This document shows, piece by piece, positions 1 to 10,370 of a stretch of DNA of 64,000 nucleotides. This stretch comes from Alviniconcha marisindica (lineage: Eukaryota; Mollusca; Gastropoda; Provannidae), in NCBI GenBank assembly GCA_018857735.1, contig JABMCL010002167.1, positions 1,042,001 through 1,106,000 on the forward strand. The letters are read 5' to 3'. A model generated the notes under the pieces. It was given only the letters and a program-made list of their open reading frames with translations, was not told the DNA's origin and made no database searches. Position 1 is the first letter of the stretch, and each line of letters begins with the position of its first letter. The translations under genes were made by a program, and so were the position numbers.

Positions 1-605
1 TGGCTTAGAGAGGGGTGAGGGGAGATCACTGGAGATGCAAATCATTACTGTCCCTTGAGTGACAGGGACAGTCACACACAGTCTTCACTTTTGCACAGGG
101 ATAGGCCGGAGGAAGGGGGGGGGGGGAGTAACTCTTGACAGTATTATTACTATTACTGTATTAATTAGTGGTGGGGAAAATGACATCTTGGCTTCAGTAG
201 GGGTAAGGGATGGTCACAAGAAATCCTAATTATTAGTGTCCCTTTAGTGGCAGGGACACCAAGTCTTCACTTTTGCAGGGATGGGTGTGTGGGGGAGGGG
301 GGGTCACCCGTAATATTACTGTAGTACTATTAGTAATGGGGGAAAATGCTTGAGCATTGCACTGCCCAAATAGGCCCAGCGCCACCTGGCTAGTGTAGGG
401 GAGATCATTTGCAGCTGACTTCAGCTTTGTCAAAGCCCCAAATATGCCCAGCGCCACCAAGCGGGGCGATCCGCAGCTAAGTCACCCATTACATCTTGGC
501 TTCTATAGGGGTAAGGGGTGATCACTGGAGATCCTAAATTAGTAGTGTCCCTTTAGTGAGAGGGACACCATGTCTTCACTTTTGCAGTGATCGGTGGGGG
601 GTGGG
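1..605. repeat. Three diverged direct copies of a ~150-bp G-rich repeat
   Basis: Three successive segments (about 1-135, 182-303 and 484-600) share the same order of motifs: a GGGGTAAGG or GGGGTGAGG stretch, GATCAC or GGTCAC, 'agtgtcccttt' or 'actgtccctt', and 'gtcttcacttttgca', then a G run. The first two are followed by a TAT/TAC-rich tract. They lie upstream of the first visible CAB39 exon, in its intron or 5' region. No coding potential is recognised. Confidence 0.6.
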
Positions 606-800
606 GGTAAGGCCATTAGCCTGGTAAGCAGAAGGACCTTGGTTCTGTTCCGCTTCAGTTTTCCTTTCTTTTCAAAGGTAGTGGCTTGTGGGTGCTGTGT
701 TGTGACTTTGCACCTCCTCGCAGCAAATTTAACATTAAAGTGGCTCACATTGCTGCCCATCTTATACAGGTGATGACAATGTAGGCTAGTGGTTTCCTCC
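604..800 (+). repeat. Diverged tRNA-related SINE copy (family A)
   Basis: The order 'ggtaagcagaaggacc', 'ttggttctgttccgcttc', 'ctttcttttcaaaggtagtgg', 'tgtgactttg' and 'ttgctgcccatctta' matches the full SINE at 54245-54565, but the A-box head is partly lost and the 3' tail is missing. It is an old, truncated copy. Confidence 0.6.
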
Positions 801-1181
801 CATTTTTAAATATTTTTTTTAAAGAAACGGTACTGTTTTCCCTCCCCTCCACCTCCTGGGATCTCAGTCCCCTGCAAATACCTACCGGGACAGAACTGGG
901 CATTTTAACCCCTTCACTGCCCCAGCCTGTAAAGTTTCCGGGCTGAAAGATGCATGGATACACCTGCAAACAGTATATTTTCTGGTCCTACGACACATCT
1001 ACTTTCAGAGCTATGCGTTTTGATTTAATAAAAAAAATTCACATGCCACTTGCCAGTGCGAAAAGAAGGCTTAAGGGTTTCAGATTTCGCTCTTTTATTG
1101 GTTGTTTTCAAATGACATCATGGCAGTGAAGGGGTTAAATACGATGTCTAAGAGTAAGAAACGAACTCCTGTCTGCTGCAG
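801..1181. other. Non-coding DNA upstream of CAB39 exon
   Basis: No exon, RNA gene or clear repeat is recognised. It ends in the acceptor 'ctgctgcag' at 1173-1181. The first CAB39 coding exon (about 38 residues in relatives) was looked for here and not found. Confidence 0.5.
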
Positions 1182-1346
1182 GCTTCGGAGGATGTGTGCA
1201 AGACGCTGCAGGCCATCAAGACCATGCTGTACGGCACGCCGGAGCAGGAGCCCCAGACAGAGCATGTGTCCCAGTTGGCCATGGAGATGTACCAGAACAA
1301 CATGCTGCTGCTGCTCGTGCAGCACCTCAGCAGGATTGAGTTTGAG
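1182..1346 (+). CDS. CAB39: CAB39/MO25 exon, N-terminal helical repeats (55 codons)
   Basis: The exon opens after 'ctgctgcag' and closes at GAG|GTGAGT, phase 0 at both ends. It translates from ASEDVCKTLQAIK through LYGTPEQEPQTE to QHLSRIEFE, matching the family segment from ATEEVSKNL to LQLIDFE. In the family this lies about 38 residues after the start, so the initiator exon is upstream. Its last 19 nt (1328-1346) together with the first 15 nt of the intron form the repeat unit of the array that follows directly, so the true donor at 1346/1347 is copied many times downstream. Confidence 0.93.
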
Positions 1347-2006
1347 GTGAGTCCAGCAGATCAGCAGGATTGAGTTTGATTTTTGAGATGAGTTCAGCAG
1401 ATCAACAGGATTGTTTGATGTAAGTTCAGCAGGATTGAGTTTGAAGTGAGTCCAGCAGCTCGGGAGGATTGAGTTTGACTTTGACGTGAGTTCAGCAGAT
1501 CAACAGGATTCTTTGAGGTGAGCTTAGCAGTTCAACAGGATTGAGTTTGAGGGGAGTCCAGCAGATCAGCAGGATTGAGTTTGAGGTGAGTCCAGCAGAT
1601 CAGCAGGATTGAGTTTGAGGTGAGTCCAGCAGATCAGCAGGATTGAGTTTGAGGTGAGTCCAGCAGATCAGCAGACATGAGTTTGAGGTGAGTCCAGCAG
1701 ATCAGCAGACTTGAGTTTGAGGTGAGTCCAGCAGATCAGCAGACTTGAGTTTGAGGTGAGTCCAGCAGATCAGCAGACTTCAGTTTGAGGTGAGTCCAGC
1801 AGATCAGCAGACTTGAGTTTGAGGTGAGTCCAACAGATCAACAGGATTGAGTTTGAGGGCAGATCAGCAGGACTGACTTTGAGACGAGTTCAGCAGATCA
1901 ACAGGATTATTTGAGGTGAGTTCAGCTGGATTGAGTTTGAGGTGAGTCCAGCAGGATTGAATTTGAGGTGAGCCCAGCAGCTCAGCAGGATTGAGTTTAA
2001 CCTTGA
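1328..2006 (+). repeat. 34-bp minisatellite carrying CAB39 exon end plus splice donor
   Basis: About 20 units of roughly 34 bp begin inside the exon. Each consists of 'cagcaggattgagtttgag' (exon end) plus 'gtgagtccagcagat' (intron start). The GAGGTGAG donor core occurs 13 times including the authentic one; other units carry single changes (for example GAGATGAG, GACGTGAG, GAGGGGAG). Reading on from the true donor in frame meets TGA after eight codons (VSPADQQD), so decoy use or retention would truncate MO25 after its first repeats. Confidence 0.9.
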
Positions 2007-2250
2007 GGTAGGTCCATCCCTCAACAAGGTAGCGTTTGAGGGAGACCTGTCCCCAACAAGGCAGTATAATATCAAATTTTGAGGTGTGCCCAGCCCCTCA
2101 GCAAGGCAGTATTTGAGGTAAGCCTGTCCTCCCAGCAAGGTCGCATAATATGAGGTAAGCCAGCCCCTCAATGCCCTGGAGATTAAAGTAAGATGTCAAG
2201 ATTGAGGTAAAGCCAGTCCCTCAGTGAGGTGGAGTTAAGACTGAGGTAAG
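2007..2250 (+). repeat. Decayed continuation of the donor-carrying array
   Basis: Units of about 50-65 bp keep 'gaggtaag' plus 'ccagcccctca' while the rest has diverged. 'TTTGAGGTAAG', 'ATGAGGTAAG' and 'CTGAGGTAAG' are good donor consensus matches. This looks like the older end of the array at 1328-2006. Confidence 0.6.
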
Positions 2251-2667
2251 CACTACAGCAGGGATTATGCTAGGTTTTGTCCACACTGAAGTAAGCAGCA
2301 TCAGGGTATTGCTGACTCATGAATGCCTCTTCAGGTGCTTGTTGGGGGACTGTTGTCTTCAGAAACAGGATTTCGAGCGTTCAGCATCTGGTGCGACCCT
2401 GTGGGGTGGGCGGGATGAGAAACTCCAAGAACTCCAGTTTGCGCGTGTTTGTAAAGCGTGGTTCTGCAGAGGGGTTTGTGGTATTCCAGCCATTGTTGTA
2501 ATTCATGGGTACTTTAGCGTTTGACATTTGCAGAAGCCACCATTTTTATGCTTGAGTTGATAAGCATGTTTTTTTGTTTTGTTTTTTATCTCCAGCAAAA
2601 TCTTTTTTTAAGTCTTTTTGTCATTGTTGATGCAAGGGGTTGAGTTATGGACCTTTTTTGTGTGCAG
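2251..2667. other. Intronic sequence, no feature recognised
   Basis: Ordinary intron sequence ending in the acceptor 'tttgtgtgcag' at 2657-2667. A segment around 2460-2500 (encoding EGFVVFQP on the plus strand) resembles the minus strand near 19600-19640, so it is probably a fragment of a dispersed repeat rather than an exon. Confidence 0.4.
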
Positions 2668-2786
2668 GGGCGTAAAGACGTGGTGGTCATCTTCAACAAC
2701 TTGCTACGACGTCAGATTGGGACACGGTCTCCAACCGTGGAGTATATCTGTATAAAACAGGACATCCTGCTGGAACTCATTAAAGG
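2668..2786 (+). CDS. CAB39: CAB39/MO25 exon (39 codons plus 2 nt)
   Basis: Acceptor 'gtgtgcag' and donor AAAGG|GTGGGT bound an exon reading [28 protein letters not shown] and [10 protein letters not shown] plus GG. This matches the MO25 segment [40 protein letters not shown]. It starts in phase 0, consistent with the preceding exon, and ends in phase 2. The following family residues (from YESPEIALNCG through TKRQSLK) have no counterpart downstream. Confidence 0.92.
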
Positions 2787-2850
2787 GTGGGTGCCCGTGG
2801 TGTCTGTCTTAAGAAAGAATAAAAGTGGATTGAGTTTATGTACCTTGTGT

Positions 2851-2995
2851 TTTACTTGCATGCCAGGTGAGAGTTACAAGAGGTGATTTTGGTCTTTGTT
2901 GTACCATGTGGTCATACACGAAGGGAGTTAATCAGCACTTAAAATGTATCTCATCTTTTGAGTGCTGATTAACTCCCTTGGTGTGTTGATTTAAT
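2851..2995 (+). repeat. Dispersed repeat R1 copy
   Basis: Shares 'acttgcatgccaggtgagag', 'ttggtctttgttgtacc' and 'tgattaactcccttg' with copies at 14829, 17510, 17835, 34620 and 45214 on the plus strand and 34970 on the minus strand. No ORF; identity of the family unknown. Confidence 0.65.
2921..2979. repeat. Perfect 19-bp inverted repeat (hairpin)
   Basis: Arm 2921-2939 (aagggagttaatcagcact) is the exact reverse complement of 2961-2979, with a 21-nt loop. It arises because the R1 repeat carries an inverted duplicate of its 'gtgctgattaactccctt' segment. The hairpin would form in the CAB39 pre-mRNA. Confidence 0.85.
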
Positions 2996-3559
2996 ACTGT
3001 TGCGCTATGCCTCACTGAGTTTCATGTTATTTAAAGAAAGATTAATTTGAAATTGCCTTTTGAGTTAAATGTGATCACAGGTGTGGTGACATTTGTTTCA
3101 TAGCCCACATAAAGGTACATTTACACATTACAGAATTTCTTATTTGTTGCTTCAGTTTAACCTGGTTTGAATGGCAGCATTGTTAAATGTGTCTAAATCT
3201 CTTTTGTTTATAGATACTTTATTATGGTGCATTATAGACTGTCTAGCATAGGCAGTTGTCAAACTCCCTATTTCCCTATTTATAATAATAATGAAAATTT
3301 GTAAAACATAATTTCCAAAAGTAGTAATAAGATGTAATATGTTTTCGTGTGGGCATCTAAATGATAGTGGTACATAGCAGAGTGTCATCCAACCCCATAG
3401 TTTTTCTTTTCAAATAAATGGTCATATTAATTAAGAATATTTATTCTGTTAATGTCTAGTCTTTTATTGTCCAAAAAGGGTTCATGTTAACCAGTATTTC
3501 TAGGACTTTATAATAATAATAATAATGTACATTTATCATGCGCTCATCAACGCCCGGGG
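2996..3559. other. AT-rich CAB39 intron sequence
   Basis: No exon or named repeat recognised apart from an 'aataataataataa' stretch at about 3510-3525 that precedes the corrupted interval. Confidence 0.4.
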
Positions 3560-5260
3560 AAAAAAAATAATAATTCCAAATTAAAAACACAGTAGGTGAA
3601 AAAAAAATTTTAAAAAAATTTTTAAAAAAAAAAAGAAAACAAAAAAAAAAATAACACCCAAAAAAAAAAACAAAAAAAAAAAACAAACCCCCTTTTTTCC
3701 CAAAATTTTAAAAAAAATTTTCCTTTAAAAGATAGGTTTTCAATTATAAATAGCAGGGTACTCTGATTTTTTTCGACTGGGTTTTTCAAAAAAACAAACC
3801 AAAAAAAAAAAACCTTGGGGGGGGCACATAGGGGTTTCATTTTCCAATGGGGAAAACAGGGTGGTTCAGAAACAGGGGGGTTTGGAGAAAAGGTTTCTGG
3901 GAGAAAATTTTGGGGGGGAACATGTTTTCGGAGAACAAGTTTGTATGAAAAGGGTTTTGAGAACAATCTTAAAAAAGGGGGGGCTATAAACAGGGGGGTT
4001 CTTAAAAAATGGTTGTGGTAAAATTTTACTGGAGAACAATTTTTGAAACAGGGGGGGTTTCAGTAAAAGGGGGGGTTTTCAGTAAACATTTCTTAGAACA
4101 TTTGTAGTAAAAGGGGGGTTGTATAGACAGAGTACGATGGCTTCTTGATGGTTCATAATGCCGGGTTTTTTGAACCCTTTTGACCTTTAAAAAAAATTCC
4201 CACCTTTGAAAAACCATTGGATTAACCCAATTTTTCATTTAGGGGTGCATAAGTTTGGAGGGGACAAGAGGGGGTTTAACGGGGCCCTTGGTTCCTTAAA
4301 AACCTTTTGGGGTTCCGGCGAAAAAATATTAACCCTTTATTTCTACTTTTCCCAAAAAAACAACCCGAGGACAAAAAAACCTACCAAGTTTGGTTTCACA
4401 GCAACACCTTGGGGCCCAAAATTTTTTAAAAAATTCTGTTGTGTTGGGGTGGTTGGGGTTTTGGGTTTTGGTTCGATTGAAATCACGGTAATAAAATGGG
4501 GAGTGCTAGGATGTGTGTTGAAGGTTAAATTACGTCTGGGGGGTTCTCAATTTTAGTATGTTAGGCTCAATTTGCAGCCCAATGTTTCCAATTCGGTCAT
4601 TGTGTTTTTAAATTCTTTAAGCTTGTTTATAGTTTTGGGTTTTGGTTTTCCCGATGACTTGCATTTAGCCCCGTAAATCCTGTGGGTTGTTTTTAAGCCC
4701 AACTAAGTTCTTCGGACCGGTTTTTTGTTTTTTGGTTTTGGTTTTGGTTGGTGTGTTGATTTGGGTTTTTTTTCCGTGGTATTTCTGTTTTGGGGGGGGG
4801 GGGGGGGTCTTTTTTGGGCCCTTTAGACTTTCGTTTAAGGACATTTAACTTTTTTCAAATTTCATAAATTGTTGCCTTGGGTTGCTGACTTGTGGGGGGA
4901 GTTTTTTGGGACTAAAGGGGGTAAATTTTTTCGGTTTGGTTTGAGGAGTTTTCCCCGCTGTGCCCAGGGAATTCCGGGAAAAAAAAACCCTTACCCCCCC
5001 GAGTCATGGAAATACTCACCCAACAAGCCCCGGTGACCCCAACTTTGATTCAGATTGGTTCGGGGGGGGGGGGGGGGGTGGGGGGGAAGGGGGGGCAGGG
5101 GGGGGCCTTTTTTTTCCTTGAGTTGCGATCAGGGGTAGTATGCAAAAGCCCCCAAGGGAAAAAAACACACTTTGTTAAATTTTTTGGGGGGGGGTAGGGG
5201 GAAAAGGGGGGGGGGGGGGGGAAATTGGGGGGACACCTTTTCTTTCCTCTGTCAGTGTGC
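3560..5260. other. Corrupted-looking, homopolymer-inflated sequence in the CAB39 intron
   Basis: Composition changes abruptly to strings of A, G and T homopolymers (for example around 3600-3720, 4790-4807, 5060-5110 and 5185-5225) and returns to normal near 5265. It contains no recognisable repeat or exon, although about 100 MO25 codons must lie somewhere between 2786 and 5707. The simplest reading is poor consensus (unpolished or low-quality reads) replacing the true sequence, so the missing exons may be hidden or lost here. Confidence 0.7.
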
Positions 5261-5424
5261 TGTACTCAGGAGAACTAGGTCACTCGCAGACAAGCCCTCA
5301 AGGTAACCAACACAGCTTTTGACTTGCAGATTTGGTGGTGGGGGGGGGGGGACTTTTCTTTCCTCCATTAGCGCCTGCCCTGAGATTTCTCTGGAGTCAA
5401 AATCTGTGTAGACTCAACAAAAGT

Positions 5425-5560
5425 CCTTTGGATGTGTAAACTGAGGTCCCCCATGTGTATACGCATGCCAACAGATCATATGCACATGCTAAAGATCCTG
5501 TAGTCCATTCAGAGTTCGGTGGATTATGGAAACAGTAAAATAACCCAGCATGCACTAAAT
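5425..5560 (+). repeat. Fragment of a dispersed repeat with 'aaagatcctgta' core
   Basis: The string 'gctaaagatcctgtagtcc' followed by 'ttcggtggattatggaaac' and 'acccagcatgca' resembles an interspersed repeat I recall as common in gastropod genomes. Recollection only; no second copy was identified in this window. Confidence 0.4.
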
Positions 5561-5706
5561 GTGTCAGAGTCTTCAGAATGTTGAAGTAGGAAGAAGAAAT
5601 GGCATGTACAGCTTGCTGCCATACTGCGCTGGTGTTTGCCAGGTGGACAAAACCAAAAGACAGAGAGAAAAGAGTGTATGAAATGCTTGTGCTGTGTGTG
5701 TTTCAG

Positions 5707-5850
5707 TTACTGGGGGAGCTGTTGTTAGATCGTCACAACTTCCAGACCATGACGCGCTACATCAGCAGCCCCGACAACCTGAAACTGATGATGATCATGT
5801 TGAGGGAGAAGTCACGCAACATTCAGTTTGAAGCCTTCCATGTTTTCAAA
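5707..5850 (+). CDS. CAB39: CAB39/MO25 exon (48 codons)
   Basis: Acceptor 'gtgtgtttcag' and donor AAA|GTGAGT bound an exon in phase 0 at both ends. It reads [28 protein letters not shown] and [16 protein letters not shown], matching the most conserved stretch of MO25 almost residue for residue (family: [41 protein letters not shown]). These helices form part of the concave surface that, in known structures, contacts STRAD. Confidence 0.95.
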
Positions 5851-6184
5851 GTGAGTCGTGCCGCGCGTGCAGCACAGGGTTTTTAAAACTTCGAGTCGTT
5901 GTTTTTTTCTCACTCTGCAGTATGTTTCGCTTTACGTTTGCAAAGCCATTGGCTTTGTGGATTGACTTGACAAAGGGTTTATACATATGAGGAGAGTTTT
6001 GAAATGTGCGTTTGCTTATGACCTGAGTTTGACGGTTCTGATGTGACCCTGTGTGGTTGACAGGATATTAGAATCCAATTGCTAACTAACTAACCTCTGC
6101 CATCCAGGTGGTTTGGGCGTTGATAGTTACATAGTGTTTTCCAGGTAAGTGTGGTGGTTTTATAAAACCAGTATGTTGCCTGAT
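5851..6184. other. CAB39 intron, no feature recognised
   Basis: Unremarkable sequence after the donor at 5850; nothing supported. Confidence 0.5.
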
Positions 6185-6990
6185 GTTAAAATGTGTGTGA
6201 TGGCTACTTCAGATCAATTGGTTTTCTGGTGTTAAGGCCACAGGTTGGTTTTTACAAAATCAGTTGGTTTCCTGGTGTTAAAATGTGTGTTGGTTTTTGC
6301 AAAATCAGTTGGTTTCCTGGTGTTAAGGTGTATGTTGGTTTTTACAAAATCAGTTGGTTTCCTGGTGTTAAGGCGTGTGGCTGGTTTTTACAAAATCAGT
6401 TGGTTTCCTGGTGTTAAGATGTGTGTTGGTTTTTGCAAAATCAGTTGGTTTCCTGGTGTTAAGGTGTGTGTGTTGGTTTTTACAAAGTCAGCTGGTTTCC
6501 TGGTGTTATGGTGTGTGTTGGTTTTTACAAAATCACTTGGTTTCCTGGTGTTAAGGTGTGTGGCTGGTTTTTACAAAATCAGTTGGTTTCCTGGTGTTAA
6601 GATGTGTGTTGGTTTTTGCAAAATCAGTTGGTTTCCTGGTGTTAAGGTGTGTGTTGGTTTTTACAAAATCAGTTGGTTTCCTGGTGTTAAGGTTGTGTTG
6701 GTTTTTACAAAATCAGTTGGTTTCCTGGTGTTAAGGTGTGTGTTGGTTTTTACAAAATCAGTTGGTTTCCTGGTGTTAAGGTGTGTGTTGGTTTTTACAA
6801 AATCAGTTGGTTTCCTGGTGTTAAGGTGTGTGTTGGTTTTTACAAAATCAGTTGGTTTCCTGGTGTTAAGGTGTGTGTTGGTTTTTACAAAATCACTTGG
6901 TTGCCAGGTGTTAAGTATGTTTTTTTTTTGTTTTTTTTCAAAATCAGTTTGTTGCCTTTTTTACAAAATCAGTTTGTTTCCTGGTGTTCC
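6185..6990 (+). repeat. 45-bp minisatellite (~17 units) in the last CAB39 intron
   Basis: Units of about 45 bp built on 'ggtttttacaaaatcagttg' and 'gtttcctggtgttaagg'. Because 45 is a multiple of three and the unit lacks stops, long frames stay open (15-residue repeats such as VCVGFYKISWFPGVK). There is no sign these are translated: the array is intronic, low in variety, and sits between two well-defined MO25 exons. Confidence 0.9.
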
Positions 6991-7098
6991 GGTGTGCAGT
7001 TTTTTTTGTTTTTTTTTACAAAATCAGTGTATGTAGCATGAATGCTTACAGCACACAGTGCCTGTCCTGAAACTCACTTTGCCTTGCCGTGTGCGCAG

Positions 7099-7314
7099 GT
7101 GTTTGTAGCAAACCCGAACAAGCCCAAGGCCATCCTGGACATCCTCCTGCGCAACAAGGAGAAGCTGGTGGAGTTCCTCAGCAAGTTCCACACGGACCGC
7201 AGCGAGGACGAGCAGTTCAATGACGAGAAGGCCTACCTCGTCAAGCAGATCAAGGAGCTGAGACCGGCACCCCATGACTCCCCAGCAGACTTGAAAACGG
7301 ACGGGGCTTCATAA
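7099..7314 (+). CDS. CAB39: CAB39/MO25 terminal coding exon with stop (71 codons)
   Basis: Acceptor 'gtgtgcgcag' precedes [18 protein letters not shown], then [20 protein letters not shown] and [17 protein letters not shown], ending in a divergent tail [16 protein letters not shown] and TAA at 7312-7314. The family ends similarly ([35 protein letters not shown], short variable tail). Base composition is GC-rich compared with flanking introns, as expected for coding sequence. Confidence 0.96.
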   Translation: MFVANPNKPKAILDILLRNKEKLVEFLSKFHTDRSEDEQFNDEKAYLVKQIKELRPAPHDSPADLKTDGAS

Positions 7315-8955
7315 CATTGGGAGGGAGTCGGGGATTTTGTGTGTGTGTGTGTGTTTTTAGGTATTTGGGCAGGTTGGGCGGTTTTTTTGCTGTAGCGCTC
7401 TCGGCAAACGTGAGTTTATAGGGTTCTCTGGGTGCCAGCGACTTATTGGTGGGAAGTGAGCCGAGGGTTCCAGTGGAACCCGAGTTCTCTGGGTCAGCAG
7501 GATTGATTCTGTGGAGGAGGCGTGCGTCATACCTGCGGACAAGGGGAGCCTCAGGCTGAGCCTGCAGGCACTTCTGTCGTCAGGCATCACGAGGACAGAC
7601 GAGTCGAAGTATGGAGCGACCTAGGTCGTAGTCGTTGGCACTGCCGATTCAAGTGTAGCAGAGGGTTGGATCTAGTGTGACCTGGGCTGGGTTGGGCTGA
7701 GTTTTGCTCTGTTAACTGTGTTGTAGACTGCGGTTAGTATCCGTGAATGTTGCAACGGTATTATGCATCAATCTGGCGGAACCAGAAAATTGATCATTCT
7801 CCTCCTGTCTGGTGCAACAGTTTCAGAAAGATGCTTGTCAGGTGATGGAAAAAGGGGAATGGGGAGAGACCTGGTACGCTCTGTCTGCATCTGCTTTTGG
7901 TTGGTGTTCAAGTAAAAACAGTCAGTTCTTGATTTTCTTGTTCATGTGCTCCCTCCCCCCCCCCCCCTCCCCCCCCCCCCCCCCCCCCCCAGCACACACA
8001 CACACACACACCCATGATACATCAGCTATCTTTGTGACTGGAATATCCAAACCCAAAGTCAAAATATTTCAAAGCAGAGGTTTGTGCAGTGGTAGCGCTT
8101 TGTCTCCAACTGTCCTGGCAAAGTTTCACATCTAGTATAGGGCGCATGGAGGGCTTCAGCGCTGCGCTCCCTGGCGGGCCTTTTGCAGTTATGGTGCCAC
8201 AAGCTTTCAGTCTGACCAGTGTGTTGTAGTGTGTTTTGCAGGTGGAATGTGCGATAGTTTTGAGTCTCATTTCGGCGTTGAAGTGAATGTCATTGCCGCC
8301 TTGCAAGAAGATTTCAGCTGATGTGACTTTGTTATGAATGAACGCGCGCATTTGTTTCGAAAGTATTGTGACGCTGTTCCCCAAGTCTTTTGCTCCGTTT
8401 CTACGCTTTAGCTCGTGAGCCAAACAGGGCGACCGCTCCTCATGTTTTTAGCGCGAATATATTATTTGCGACATTCTGACTGGCTGACTGTGCTTGGGTG
8501 ATTGACAGCCTGGAACTTGGAGGTTTGGGATTTGCAGTGAGAAGTTGGAAGGCTGCTGGATGCCGGATGTTGTGCCGTGTATTCAGAGATGTCAGACAGG
8601 TATTTAGAAACGTCAGGCAAGAGGTGTGTTTGGGGGCTTGCTTTTCTTGGTGTTTATTTTGGGTTTGTATGACTTACTAGCGATGATGTGTTTGGCATTA
8701 ACAGTTGTCATTTCCACGAGAGAAAAAATTTCCATCTGTAGAAAGTTTTGAGTATTTTCCTTCTTTGTGCTAGATATATGTGATTTGCAATTTTTTTGTG
8801 CTTCCTGTTTTTGGTGGTAGTTTTTTTTCTTCTCCCATGTGTGTGTTGTTGTTTTTAAAATTTTTATCATGTCATATTGTTTATCGTTCTTCACAGGTAT
8901 GAACTCCTGCAAAAACAGTAATGGGATGCAATAAATTGATGATTGTGCTTTCTGC
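7315..8955 (+). other. CAB39: Probable CAB39 3' UTR
   Basis: From the stop codon to just beyond the first convincing AATAAA. It includes a short GT repeat (7337-7353) and a C-rich/CA tract at about 7950-8010. No other exon is recognised. The extent is inferred from the hexamer only. Confidence 0.45.
8930..8935 (+). promoter_or_regulatory. Candidate poly(A) signal AATAAA for CAB39
   Basis: AATAAA in 'gatgcaataaattgatg', about 1.6 kb after the stop codon, followed by the T/G-rich 'gattgtgctttctgcc'. Transcript ends would decide. Confidence 0.45.
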
Positions 8956-9124
8956 CAAATGACACGACATGAACCTTCTAGAGAGAATTAATTCAAGGCA
9001 TAATTTTTTTTTCACTTTAGTTTTATGTTGGGCCTAGCTGAAGGCTAAATTGGAAGAAGAAGAAAAAATGGAAGTTGGGAACAATTTGAAAAATGGAAGA
9101 AGAAGGTTCATAGTAATATGAAAT

Positions 9125-9455
9125 TCAGACGTAGGACCCCAGCAAAGGTTCTATTCTTGTAAATTGTCAGAAGATGGAATTTGGCACCATCTTCTAGTTA
9201 TGCCCTACTGGTAAGATGTAATTTGGCACTATCGTCTAGTTATAACCCTATTGGCACTGTCACTTAGTTATACCCTACTGGTAACGTGGAATTTGGCAGT
9301 ATCGTCTAGATATAGCCCTAGTGGTAAAATGGAATTTGGCACTGTCATCTAGTTATACCCTACTGGTAAGATAGAATTTGGCACTGTCATTTAGTTATAC
9401 CCTACTGGTAAGATGGAATTTTGGCACTGTCATCTGGTTATACCCCAACTGTTGA
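9125..9455 (+). repeat. ~42-bp imperfect tandem array (about 7 units)
   Basis: Repeats of 'ggaatttggcactgtcatct' followed by 'agttataccctactggtaag'. Intergenic; units differ by a few bases and small indels. Confidence 0.75.
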
Positions 9456-9529
9456 ACTCCACTATTCTCTACTGCTGAGCGACACAGGAACTGAGCACAA
9501 CACGCTTACTGCCCTGCTGTTCTCAGGCG

Positions 9530-9665
9530 GGTTTTGTGACTGAAAAACAATGTTATGGGGGTCTTCATCTCTAGGGCGTTGACAGGGAAACGACTGGTGA
9601 CTGAAAAACATTGTCACAGGGGTCTTCATCTCTAGGGCGTTGACACGGAAACGACTGGCATAGCA
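9530..9665 (+). repeat. Two tandem copies of a ~60-bp unit
   Basis: 'gtgactgaaaaaca' followed by 'gggtcttcatctctagggcg' and 'ttgac.ggaaacgactgg' occurs twice in succession with few differences. Confidence 0.75.
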
Positions 9666-10367
9666 GCAACATGTGGGGTGGCTTTTTAATATATTTTTTA
9701 TCCATGATCCAGTGGAGTCTGACTGGATGTTGTATAGTTACAAATGGGTGGACAGCGTTAAGGTGAGTTGGGCATTTTTCCGGAGGGGAGATGAATCATT
9801 TCATACGCGGGTTTACGTGTCTTGGGAGGAGTGAGCAAGCATTGCTGTTCACGTTGGCATTAGTCTCGTAGTGAAATGGATAGGAACTGGCATTAGGGAG
9901 GGGGGCGGGGGGGGGGGTGCTTTGTTGGTATCATAACAAAGCGTGGCTTGTTAAAAGTCCTTCAGTTTTGAGCTTGTGTCTCCAGACTCCCGTGGCTAGG
10001 CATGGTTACCTCCCTTGGCTGGTTGCCAGGCTGTTGTCAAATGAAGATCAAATTAGTCATTAATGCAGGCTTAGCGGAAAGGGTCCCATCTAGAGCATCA
10101 CCTCGCCTTGGGAGAACAGCAGCATTTTGGGGAGGAGAGTGGCGTGTGACACGGCCGCTGGCTTTGGAGTTAACAAACCTGTGGGTGCAACAGACAGCAG
10201 AACTAAAGATGTCCATGGACACGTGACATGATAGCTGCATATAATATATGCGTGTATTGTGTGTAACCAAGTTGCTTTCTTTTGTAAAGATAAGAAGAGG
10301 TGTTTGTTGGTTGGTTTCTGTGTGCATTTGATGTCTCTGTTTTTGCTAGAGAGGCAACTGTGTGTTC
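9666..10367. other. Intergenic sequence, no gene seen
   Basis: Contains a G run at about 9898-9918; otherwise nothing recognised. Confidence 0.4.
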
Positions 10368-10370
10368 TTA

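Larger units (their letters stand above)
1182..8935 (+). other. CAB39: CAB39 (MO25) gene, 3' portion with 3' UTR
   Basis: This is the gene-level entry. Readable coding exons are 1182-1346, 2668-2786, 5707-5850 and 7099-7314. MO25 is a horseshoe of helical (armadillo/HEAT-like) repeats that binds the pseudokinase STRAD and locks LKB1 (STK11) in its active form; it also stimulates STE20-family kinases. These roles are family knowledge. The sequence shows near-identity to animal MO25 over every exon found, with consistent reading phases. Two pieces are absent: the N-terminal exon (about 38 residues, probably upstream of the window) and about 100 residues between 2786 and 5707. As assembled, exon 2668-2786 ends in phase 2 and exon 5707-5850 starts in phase 0, so they cannot be joined directly. 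The gene converges on TBL1XR1. Confidence 0.93.

Noticed and set aside
3622..3966. Phe-rich 114-codon frame in the corrupted interval, or a hidden MO25 exon there
   Set aside because: The residues are homopolymer translations (FFFFCFFF) and no MO25 motif such as ALNCG, SDAFATFKD or YVTKRQ could be read in any frame.
6245..7036. 263-codon open frame of FYKISWFPGVK repeats as a repeat protein
   Set aside because: It is the translation of an intronic 45-bp minisatellite inside CAB39; all frames are repetitive, and there is no start context, splice logic or non-repeat domain.
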